DNA of 64,000 bases from Pectinophora gossypiella (Eukaryota > Arthropoda > Insecta > Lepidoptera > Gelechiidae), in assembly GCF_024362695.1 (NCBI RefSeq), contig NC_065417.1, positions 10,099,001 through 10,163,000 of the forward strand. The letters are read 5' to 3'. Within the stretch, counting starts at the first letter, position 1, and each line of letters begins with the position of its first letter. A program made the position numbers and the translations under genes. The notes under the pieces were generated by a model that saw only the letters and a program-made list of their open reading frames with translations, did not search any database and was not told the DNA's origin. Shown one piece after another: positions 55,378-64,000 of this stretch.

Positions 55378-55510
55378 TATATAATACTTTATTGAGCACA
55401 ATGGACACAAGATACAGAAATAAGGACTACAGGTACAGAAAGGCACAATAAGCGGCCTTATTTCTCATACAGCAATTTCTTCCAGGCAACGTTTGGGTAC
55501 AAGAAAATTT
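55378..55510 (-). mobile_element. LINE 3' end (TTTATTGAGCAC copy)
   Basis: Plus-strand ATACTTTATTGAGCACAATG, then GGCCTTATTTCTCATACAGC and TTCTTCCAGGCAACGTTTGG. It is inverse to the copy at 57655-57825 and lies in the same intron. Confidence 0.65.
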
Positions 55511-57654
55511 AAGCAACATAATTATTTAAGCAATTCGGTTTGATAAAGCCTATCTGATAGGTTGGGATGTAGGAGGTAATCTTAGAAACTAATCACTCGG
55601 ATAGGGTTTAAAAATAAATTGTGAAATGCTAATCTATAAATAGAGCCAGACTAAGATAATCACAAAGCGATTTCAATGTTATTTTTGGCTTATTTATGAA
55701 TTATAACTTAACAACTGTACGATGTTTGAACATATTTTAAGTAAAACATAGAAAATTCTTGTTTTGACATTTCATAAAATGTACCTGATATTATTTGACT
55801 ACTTATAAGTAATATAATAATTATGCCATCTAGTCTATACGCTGCTAATCTTAAAGAAACGTAAACTTCTTACTAAAGAGACGTTCCCTACTAAATATTC
55901 TCACACCCGTTGTGCTTTTCACCTAATGAAACTATTCCGGCCAAACCAAAGCATCTCGAACGATTATTCCCGCACTTAAACCCGGGATGAAACGTGAAAT
56001 TAAAATAGAGAGCGATTCTGCAAACGACGGCACTTTTCATACGGATTGTGTGGGGAAGGCACAATTAACGCAACGCTGTACGCTTTGTTCGCTAAATAGC
56101 ACTGTTAAGCTCGGTTTCTGGAATAGGGACATGCGGGTTTATGGGACATTGTAATTTTACGGTTTTACACTTTACATTTGTATACGTATTCTGTGCATTT
56201 TTCACGTCATTAACACAGTTTTTGTGTGTGTACGCAACTTTGTTAGTGGTGAAGTGAGTCGGTTTAAAATGCACCCTGTTTTTTTAGACTAACTTAATTT
56301 GTACGTAATACGTAAGTAAAATTTGAAATATAGTTTGAAAATTATCAATAAAAAGGTAGAACACATTTCTTTTAGAAATAAGTTGTGCTTTTTGTCTATC
56401 TTCGTATTGGCAAATTGTGTTCTGTCTATGACTGTGTGCTATAAGCAATTAAATATAAAACAAATAACAGCACATCATCCCAATCATTAAAAATTTCGAT
56501 ACCAATTTATTTATTAGTAACAACATACACAACTTCATACATATTCATCAACAAACACTACCACCAACCACCCACCCACTACTACGTATATACTTGCCTG
56601 CAACTATACTACATGTATTATACATACATGTATACTATCTGTATTGGTTGCCTGGAAGAGATGTAACTGATTATAATTGTTTATTTTTTAGTGCAATAAA
56701 GAGTTCTTCTATTGTATTATACTTTAGTAGAAATATTGATTTTTCGAGTCATTTTAAAGTCTACCTCATCGAATTACCTACTTATGCAAATACGAAAGGC
56801 AGACATTTAAATCTTTCAATCTTTGTAGCGGAACTAGTTGTCCCCGACCCTAATAGGGTTATGGATTGCAGTATCTGCATTTGCAGGTAATGATTTGACA
56901 GTTGAGTCTATTCGTATTTGTGAGTGTAATTTGCATACGTTATACGGTATTATACGTCGGGGAAACTTGAAACTTGAAACGCAAGTCTTTGGTTTATGGT
57001 GACAGTCTTGAGAAACTGCCAAAGTTGATCTGTACCGCAGTTTGGTTTGGCAATTCGTATCTTATACTAGCAATCTGACTTCGACTGGGTAAAGTTGAAT
57101 ACATCGATCCCCGCCACCTATTTTGACACTGTCTCACTTAAAGAAGAATTATTGACAACTTAATTTATCGATCTTAACCGTAAAAACTCTACACAAATTA
57201 GTCCAGAGATTCTCGAGAGTGGCCTGAACCTAAATTCTTCTTCTAATCTATCATGTGGGTGATAAAATCAACGATCAACCTGATCAACTTGATGATGTCA
57301 CAGCCTGGGTAATTCTAAGCGCATCTATAACTACATCTTCAAATCGGATGGATAGCTATTTTGTCTCCAATGTAAACTGGCGTCCTAAACAAACTTCCAC
57401 TTTGGCAATTACATTCGAACTCACGAGAGAAAAGTTTGAGGACGCCGTTGTCAGAAACAACGAGGATACTACGCATTGATATACATAGTTAAAAGACTAT
57501 GAAGGAGGTTGGTTGGTTGGTTGTTATGGTTTGGTATATTTTTAGTATAAGTATATGGATTATATTATATTGAGTATTTATTAATATAGTATGTACGTAT
57601 AGTATAGAGTATTTATTATGTTAACTTTATTTTTACTTTTAGGTATTTATTTTT

Positions 57655-57825
57655 TATTGCGCCATCCCGCATCCAAGTTTGTAAATGTTTATTTCCTTTT
57701 GGTGGTTGCCTGGAAGAAATTGCTCTAGTTGACAATAAGGCCGCCCAAATTGTACTGTATTCATGTGTTATGTCTGATTGTTTAAATGTAGTTCTGTGCA
57801 ATAAAGTATATTTGATTTGATTTGA
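57655..57825 (+). mobile_element. LINE 3' end with (GATTT)n tail
   Basis: GGTGGTTGCCTGGAAGAAAT, AATAAGGCCGCCCAAATTGT, then GTGCAATAAAGTATATTTGA and TTTGATTTGAG. It is the best copy of the family in the window, with AATAAA just before the pentameric tail. No coding part is left. Confidence 0.75.
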
Positions 57826-58315
57826 GTTTGCGTACTTCATACTGTGAGTTACAAAGGGATCTTACCTATAGTCATCATCATCATCATCACAGGCCTTTAC
57901 ATCTTTATCAGATGATTGAAACAGCGTTTCTGTGGCCGCTTTTAAAATGGCTTTTTTTAAAAGCTGCCTATAGTCATAGGATAAAGAATAATACTACGCA
58001 CAGTACGGCAACTCACCGCTCCCCACCAGTGGCAGAGCTTGGTTTACCTCACCTCCCTCGGTCTCATTTTAGTCTTCAAACGTATGGGCGTCACATTTCA
58101 TACACACAGATGCGCGTATACGGCCTAGTGCAACTGTTTCGAAGCTGACTCATTGCGTTGCTTTTCAGTTGCTATACTGCAATTAGGGCTTCTCTATGTT
58201 TACCATCAGGCGTAGTTGAGCCAACATACTTGGCCAATAGGTATATAAAAAAGTGTAGTGTCTGTGTAAAACGAGGTTTTTGTATGAAGTATCAGGGGTG
58301 TGTCTAACACTAAAC

Positions 58316-58544
58316 ACTTCAGGACCCCGATACCGACCCTGCCGGGGTGGTCGACGATATCCCTCAATCAGCGCTTCGATGCGGGTCGATTAATTCTTTC
58401 AAACATTTTTCCTCTCAGACGCCGAGCCGAGGTTCGCGCCCAGCTGTGCACCCTCAGGCCTGTTGTCTTAAACGTTGTACCGGGTGAGAGCCTTCGTAAT
58501 GCCATCTGCGGCAAATCTACAATAAGTCACGTCAAAAAAAAAAA
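58316..58544 (+). mobile_element. Retroposon with poly(A) tail, forward copy
   Basis: CTTCAGGACCCCGATACCGA, GTCGACGATATCCCTCAATC, CCTCTCAGACGCCGAGCCGA, GTGCACCCTCAGGCCTGTTG, CATCTGCGGCAAATCTACAA and TCACGTC followed by A11. Compared with the inverted copy it lacks a piece in the middle of the 3' half (after GAGAGCCTTC). It is a SINE or the 3' end of a LINE; the head has no clear pol III boxes. Confidence 0.75.
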
Positions 58545-59049
58545 GCTATAAAGTAGTCTAATTTACAATATATTTAGTGCAAGTATGGTACACTTATCAT
58601 GTCTTTCAAAACTAAACAAAAATGGAACGAGCATACAATGTTAACAATGGCAACTTTAGTTCTATTTTTACCTACGTCATACAAAGACATTAATGACTAC
58701 TTAGCTAGGATAGCTTGAAAAATAATTCGTATTGATCGTCCGCCTGGAGCAACGACCGACGGACTAGGGCTATAATTTGCATTTAAAACTACGTGGCTTT
58801 CTTCCTTTCCATTTGCAAAATTTATTGATACTAGTTCTTTTGTAAGTGCAACCAAGTGAATTCTAGCGTGGTTTTTTACTATCTCTGCTTTTAATAGTTT
58901 GCTGACGCGCAATGTGCCGGTGAAATGGCTTGAAGTATATCATTATGAAATGTTTGTTTTGAGGATTTTCAACTTACTAGGGACTACCAGGCATGTGATA
59001 CAAAACCACACGATAGAGACCTACTTGCTAAATGATTTTTTGTGTCGCA

Positions 59050-59285
59050 GATGGAATTAACTACTTGGCCGGACAACTGGGGAGCGCTGAAGGCTCTCAC
59101 CCGGTACAACGTTTAAGACAACAGGCCTGAGGGTGCCCAGTTGGGCGCGAACCTTGGCTCAGAGCGTCGTCTGAGAGGAAAAATATTTGTAAGAATTAAT
59201 CGACTCGAGTGGGTCGATAGCGATAAGCGCCGATTGAGGGAAATCGTCAACCACGCCGGCGCGGCGGGTCGTTATCGGGGTCCGA
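59050..59285 (-). mobile_element. Same retroposon family, inverted copy
   Basis: Minus strand from 59285: GGACCCCGATAACGACCCGC, GTTGACGATTTCCCTCAATC, GACGACGCTCTGAGCCAAGG, CACCCTCAGGCCTGTTGTCT, GAGAGCCTTCAGCGCTCCCC and TGTCCGGCCAAGTAGTTAAT. It stops at about 59050 without the poly(A) tail. Confidence 0.75.
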
Positions 59286-59339
59286 CTTTTTATTAACATA
59301 ACATAGCATCACGCCCACGCCTATACAGGTGATACCTCC

Positions 59340-59696
59340 AGCGTGTGGGTTGTGAGGTGGATTATCAACCTCAGCAACCCTGGTGTCAGGGTTATTATTG
59401 AGCCGCCAAAGGCCCCTGACATGGCTCATGTAACGATTACTCCCTTACATCAGACTCACACATCATGTAACTACTACAAACTTACATCAGTAAGTAGTGA
59501 CCGGGACCAACGGTTTAACGTGCCTTCCGAAGCACGGATCGGATTGTCCTTTCGGACAATCAAGTGATCAGCCTGCATTGTCCTAACCAAACTAGGGATC
59601 ACAAAGTGATTTTTGTGATATGTCCCCACTGGGATTTGAACCTGGGACCTCTGCATCGTGAGCCCAACGCTCAACCAGTGGACCACAGAGGCCGTT
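59340..59696 (-). mobile_element. tRNA-derived SINE, full length
   Basis: Minus strand from 59696: GGCCTCTGTGGTCCACTGGT (box A region), GGTTCAAATCCC (box B), GATCCCTAGTTTGGTTAGGA, CCGTGCTTCGGAAGGCACGT (core), GGGCCTTTGGCGGCTCAATA and GATAATCCACCTCACAACCC. It is the most complete of this family in the window and lies just inside the multiplexin intron, next to the signal-peptide exon. Confidence 0.88.
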
Positions 59697-59820
59697 ATAC
59701 CCCCAATGAAGTAGGTAGAGGTGTTTAGTATATACACGCAGCTACTCCACACAATATTAAGATACACAATTTTAAGGCTTGACTTGTTCGACTAATCTAT
59801 AAAAAACATATTTTTCTTAC

Positions 59821-59903
59821 CATTTGGATATTTAGAAGGTCCGTATAACCCATCGTTGGCCAGACACAAGGTTGCGAAGAAAAGGACTAGAAGCCAGTTG
59901 TAT
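59821..59903 (-). CDS. Mp: Multiplexin signal-peptide exon
   Basis: The 83 bp exon lies between acceptor TTTCTTTTCAG (59914-59904) and donor GTAAGAAAA (from 59820). Read in the only frame that joins the TSPN exon, it gives YNWLLVLFFATLCLANDGLYGPS and KYPN. Its final G joins AT of the next exon to make Asp, and no stop intervenes. The hydrophobic stretch LLVLFFATLCLA followed by ND is a typical signal peptide and cleavage region. The exon lacks an ATG in frame, so the initiator Met lies on an upstream exon at higher coordinates, perhaps outside the window. Too short to be found as a long open frame; the evidence is splice sites plus phase. Confidence 0.8.
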
Positions 59904-60009
59904 CTGAAAAGAAAAGCATTTATAAGTAAGTATTATAATAAAAATCCTTTTTGTATTCTGCAGATTAATAGAAATACCTAAAATACTCCTTTTACAACAT
60001 GCTCTTTAA

Positions 60010-60593
60010 GGCGATTTTCATACGACACCGCGCACCGGAATCAGAATTGTGGCGTCTGCAGTGCCTCGGGTATGTTTGCGGACGCGCAGGTAGATGGCTT
60101 TCACGCCATACTCCGCAAACGGTGCGCTGCGACGCACTGCAGAGTGCGTGCTAGCACCAACAGCATCCTGGCTGTAATAGCTGATAGGTGGGACAGTAGC
60201 TTTATAAAGCACTGGACTCATCAGCATTTAATTTTAAGCGTGTGCCATTATGGTGTTTTATAGCTTTTAAGTATTTTCTTTCTTGTATTTTAGGTTATTA
60301 AATATGGATATAAATTTGTCCGAAATTTATATTTTATTTTATTTATTTTTATAGCTCAAGTCGACCACTCGTGTCGACCACTTCTAACTCTAAAATCTAT
60401 TAACAATCCTTTTGCGATCATAGTTCGCAACAACTTAATAATGTAATATTTGTTTGCTCTTAATCGTTATCCTCTTATTTAGGTAAAATGGTTGGCAAGG
60501 TCGCATTGATTATTTTGTATGTAATCCGCACACACAAATACCACCTCGCCACGCAGTGCACCGCTAGAAAATCCGCGTCGTGTGAGAATCGCC
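60010..60593. mobile_element. 584 bp MITE with long inverted ends
   Basis: TTAA on both sides (60006-60009 and 60594-60597). The ends are GGCGATTTTCATACGACACC and, reading in from the right, GGCGATTCTCACACGACGCG. The ends are GC-rich with CGCAGTGCACCG-type inverted words; the middle is AT-rich. The TTAA target suggests piggyBac; TTA/TAA with a Harbinger element is the alternative. A partial copy is at 43785-43870. Confidence 0.75.
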
Positions 60594-60597
60594 TTAA

Positions 60598-62359
60598 TAG
60601 GATAGTTTCCCACTAGTCAAATCAGTTACTTTTTACTAAACGGCAATACACGAAATTACTATTATGAAAAAACAACCCGTTACGTCGTAGAAAAACGTGA
60701 CAAAATGTCGAACTTATTATTATTATTTTTTTTATTAATATTCATAAATAGAAAAAAGAAAACTTTTTTTTACCTTTAGATCTGTCTTTAATTAGTAATC
60801 AGAATTTCATAATTTATCTTTTTCGTAGGAAACTACCCACTTCATGTTCATACAAGAGTCCCGTGTTTGATACTATAAATAACATCTGAATTTCAAGTCA
60901 ATGAAATCTTGTCATATCGTACTTAACAGCTATTATTTTTTAACCGACAGAAGTAATCAATTTATAGAATATGTGAGTAAGAAATGCCATGGGTTTTATC
61001 AACGACTCTGAGAAAACTGAGGCCATAACATTATGAAGTTTCGCAACAACCAATCAAATTAGTCGACCACATGGCCTACAACGAGAATCCTAATTCACAA
61101 GTCAATAGGTCTCGTCCAAACCCTGGATCACCGCACCAAGTCAACAACCCTCCGAATTACTGTCTCCTATCCTACAGATTCGCCAATAGGTCCTATCAAT
61201 TAAGGCTCTCTTCACCCTATTCGTGGCGAATGGGATCTGAATTGCAAATCAGGACTTTTTTCTTCCCATCCAATGTACGATCTAAATGGATGTAATTGGA
61301 AATTCAACGCCTCTTCAATCGCCTGCCGAAGTTTGCAACTTGGTCATCGCAGAGAAGATGCTCTAATTATTGATCAACTAAAACTTAAAAGTTCATAGTC
61401 GAGCGAAAAATGTATTTAAAAATGCTACAAGCGAGACTTTTAGCGATATTACCGAGCCTTTTTAGGGTTCCAGAACGAAAATAGAAAAAAAAAATACAGC
61501 TTTTACATTATCATCTTGTCCGTCTTTATATCGAAGCGTTCCAGTCGTCTTAGGGCCATAATTATATTATTATACTAGACAATAAGGTAGCGCGGCTGCG
61601 ATAGTACAATAAAATGTATGCAGTTGTCGCCTGCCCTTGCGGCACGGCGTCAGCGCCGCGAATTACTATATCTAGCGTTTTGACCAATAGTTTTGACGAA
61701 GTCTGTCCACGTAGATAGTAGGTATTCGCTGCGTATAATGGTCGAAACCCACGATATAATTAGCTCTGCGCGCCATTATAAACGCCGATAAGGCTCTTCA
61801 ACTATCACGTTTGTCTAACAGAAAGCTCGGTGACGTGTGAGTACTTAGTTTATCTTGCGATTTATGTACTTTGACTACCCCAATTGGTATATAATCGTGA
61901 GCTTATGTTGCTTAATTTTTATTTTTTGCTTTGTTGCGCTATTATGGCGTCCTAGTAAACTAACGACGCTAGCGACGTATGGCTCTGCAAACGCCACGAA
62001 AGATTACCAGAGTTTGTTTATGTATGTATGTAGCTTGCCGCGAAGTCTCCTACTTTAAAGACGGTATAAATCCATAGAGCCGTGTTTACTTTAACTGGGT
62101 CAAAGTGCATCCTCCTTAAGCTTTTGCAATGTACCCGACAGCATTTCATAATATCTCATAACGGAATTGCAATAATCGGACGTGGGTGTATAAACTTGGA
62201 TGTTCGCTTCTTTATTTAAAAATGTAAAATAACAGCACGTATTAGGCACCTTCTTATATAAGATTTTTTTTTATTGGTGGCATCGAACCTTAGGTCTTAT
62301 ATTGGCCAGAAGTCCCATTTTAATCCCCACTGCTCCAACCCCCACTGCTCCATTCAACA
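60598..62359. other. No gene recognised
   Basis: 61070-61300 is a less AT-rich, apparently unique stretch with a plus-strand frame of 74 codons rich in Asn, Pro and Ser; no motif. 61812-61905 is the third copy of the repeat at 1838 and 51053. It may contain the multiplexin initiator exon, but none could be fixed. Confidence 0.35.
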
Positions 62360-62646
62360 TCATCAGCCCATTAACGTCCCCACTGCTGGGGCACGGGCCT
62401 TCCCTATGTATGGGTAGGGAGATCGGGCCTTAAACCGTCACGCGGGCCCAGTGCGGATTGATGGTTATTAACGACTGCTAATGCAGCCGGGACCAACGGC
62501 TTAACGTGCCTTCCGAAGCACGGAGGAGCTCGGGATGAAAACATTTTTTTTTTGTGGTCACCCATCCAATGACCGGCCTTTGCGAAAGTTGCTTTACTTC
62601 AACAATCGCAGACCGAGCGCGGTTACCGCTGCGCCACCGAGCTCCT
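62360..62646 (-). mobile_element. 5S rRNA-headed SINE, full length
   Basis: Minus strand from 62646: GAGGAGCTCGGTGGCGCAGC, TGTTGAAGTAAAGCAACTTT, GGATGGGTGACC, CTCCGTGCTTCGGAAGGCAC, GCATTAGCAGTCGTTAATAA and CCCCAGCAGTGGGGACGTTA. It ends in GGCTGATGATG. It lacks an obvious target duplication. Confidence 0.9.
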
Positions 62647-62738
62647 CAATTAGAAACATTACTATTCTTTATTTTTAATAAAATGTTATAATATGTATAT
62701 AAAGTTATAAAGAAAAATTAAAATTATAAAGTTAAGTG

Positions 62739-63085
62739 AGCCGTGGTAGCTCAGTTGGTGGAACGCTTGCCTCTTACTTTGAGGTCGCAGGTTCGAATCC
62801 AGCACAGGCTTAAAAAAATGTTTTCGAATTTATTTTTTAATCATAAATGATTATCACGTAATCAGCGGTGACGGAAAAAGTCGTTAGGAAACCCACATTC
62901 CCAAGAAATGCATTTTAGGAGGTATATGACCTAACCTGTATTGGGCTGGTTTTTCCTTCGCGGCGCGGGTTGGAAGGTCTGACAAGCAGTCGCTTCTGTA
63001 AAAAACCGGACCTGTCAAATGTTCAGGTTAGGTAAGCGGACTCTGTCAAAAACGGAATAATGCTACGGAGATGATGATATAATAT
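62739..63085 (+). mobile_element. tRNA-derived SINE, full length (third head type)
   Basis: GAGCCGTGGTAGCTCAGTTG (very good box A), GAGGTCGCAGGTTCGAATCC (very good box B), GTGACGGAAAAAGTCGTTAG, GAAACCCACATTCCCAAGAA, AAAAAACCGGACCTGTCAAA and a GAGATGATGATAT end. The head is close to a real tRNA but the acceptor arms mispair and a SINE body follows. It has a (GAT)n-like end as in the RTE LINE. Confidence 0.88.
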
Positions 63086-63597
63086 AATGCTCAATATGAA
63101 ATATGGTTATGTTAAATAGTGCATACCTAATCATCTTTCACCTATTCCATTAAACTTTGACCCTTCAATTTCCCGTATAAATAATGCCTCTGATGGCATT
63201 AACTTCTTGGCTGGAGTTGAATTCTCACGATGACTTGAAAACCTTATTATAACTTTATACTACCTAAACACATTTTATCATACCTTCCTGTCTAGAATAT
63301 CTTTCAACATGTCTTAGGTAATTGACGGTTGGCATTATTAAGTACTTAGTATTTCATTACAAGCACTAAACAACTCATAACTATTGGGAAATATTATTAT
63401 TTTATGGTGTTACACGTTGTGACTCATGTATTTTAGTAGTTAAATGATGCATGGTATAAAGGAAATATAATACTTAGAGACCTCAGAACAGAAAATTAAG
63501 AAAAAGTAAATAATTTTGCATAATTATATATTATATACATCTTGTTTGTTACGCAATAACTAGCTAAGTGGTACACTCTTTTAACATGTATAATTAT
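63086..63597. other. AT-rich stretch, nothing recognised
   Basis: No exon or repeat could be assigned. Confidence 0.35.
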
Positions 63598-63973
63598 ATA
63601 CTTAGAGTGTTAGTGACACGGTACCGAATATTGAGGGTGGGAGTGGGGGATTCAGCTCATAATTCAAATCAAATCAAACCAAACCAAATCAAATCGAATC
63701 GAATCGAATCGAATCGAATCAAATCAAATCAAACCAAACCAAATCAAATCAAATATACTTTATTGCACACAACATACAAAACAAAACACAAATGGATGAT
63801 AGATACAGTACAATCTGGTATTCTGAGTTATATCAAGTGTAGTATTCCACCGCCAAAGTAAAGAATTTGTAACAATAAAATAAACACAAAAAAATATGGA
63901 TTTTGTTTAAATATCTGAGCTTTTTGGCGGAAACGGGAACTGGACAGTTGTTGTTGTTTCATTGAATAATCTA
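63598..63973 (+). repeat. Composite repeat interrupted by a LINE tail
   Basis: It opens with AGAGTGTTAGTGACACGGTA as in the element at 2643. It is interrupted at about 63667-63825 by a minus-strand LINE end with a long mixed pentamer tail ((AAATC)n, (GAATC)n, (AAACC)n), then resumes at ATTCTGAGTTATATCAAGTG. 63919-63973 matches both flanks of the LTR element (30890-30927 joined to 37496-37512). Confidence 0.65.
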
Positions 63974-64000
63974 AGGCCGGCTACACACCTTCAGTTTTAA

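Larger units (their letters stand above)
54723..59820 (-). other. Multiplexin intron, retroposon-rich
   Basis: A 5.1 kb intron between the two coding exons, GT-AG on the minus strand. It contains at least two LINE tails, a scrap of a third (56635-56705), an inverted pair of one retroposon family and a full SINE. The rest, for example 55520-56590 and 56710-57600, shows no exon that would fit the phase. The frames at 57255 and 57822 look accidental. Confidence 0.75.

Noticed and set aside
57255..57479. 74-codon frame with a polar sequence
   Set aside because: It lies on the strand opposite to multiplexin inside its intron, without family motif or splice signals.
62739..62815. tRNA-like sequence with very good A and B boxes
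   Set aside because: The acceptor arms mispair and a SINE body with known relatives in the window follows, so it is a SINE head and not a tRNA gene.

Overview
The window reads as nuclear DNA of an insect, most likely a moth or butterfly. It is AT-rich, gene-poor and crowded with small mobile elements. The grounds are tRNA- and 5S rRNA-derived SINEs of lepidopteran style, RTE-like LINE ends with GAT-repeat tails, Tc1/mariner- and Harbinger-like MITEs, and two spliced exons of an insect multiplexin (collagen XV/XVIII) gene. The order is inferred from general knowledge of repeat styles, not from a database match.

Host genes are sparse. The best-supported one is on the minus strand. A signal-peptide exon (59821-59903) is followed, across a 5.1 kb intron, by an exon encoding a thrombospondin-N-terminal-like (laminin-G fold) domain (54175-54722). 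The split codon fits exactly, and the protein matches the N-terminal part of collagen XV/XVIII (multiplexin). The initiator exon and all collagenous exons lie outside the window or were not found. A second candidate is a first coding exon of a small type II membrane protein at 20341-20514 (minus), with a good splice donor but no family assignment.

The largest element is a Ty3/gypsy-type LTR retrotransposon on the minus strand (30928-37491). It has two 265 bp LTRs that look identical, a 4 bp target duplication, a Gag-Pol frame (33305-37189) with an SR-rich repeat region, two zinc knuckles, protease, reverse transcriptase and RNase H, and an integrase frame (32239-33345). The integrase frame is displaced by one base at a run of seven A. 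A set of 65 bp tandem repeats lies between integrase and the 3' LTR. It looks recently inserted.

Layout: 0-5 kb, a 5'-truncated RTE-like LINE with a 13 bp target duplication, a split inverted-repeat element and a 30 bp minisatellite. 5-20 kb, SINEs, four copies of one Tc1-like MITE, a Harbinger-like MITE, a SINE-tail tandem array and several perfect or near-perfect palindromes. 20-30 kb, the membrane-protein exon, LINE relics and a long featureless AT-rich tract. 31-37.5 kb, the LTR element. 38-53 kb, SINEs, including four 5S-headed copies in the whole window. 54-60 kb, the multiplexin exons with an intron full of retroposons. 60-64 kb, a 584 bp MITE, two SINEs and a composite repeat.

No complete host gene, rRNA gene, convincing functional tRNA gene, CRISPR array or horizontally acquired operon was seen. 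The most interesting aspects are the mosaic SINE system (one shared core with different heads and tails, sharing its tail with the resident RTE LINE) and the young, slightly broken LTR element.
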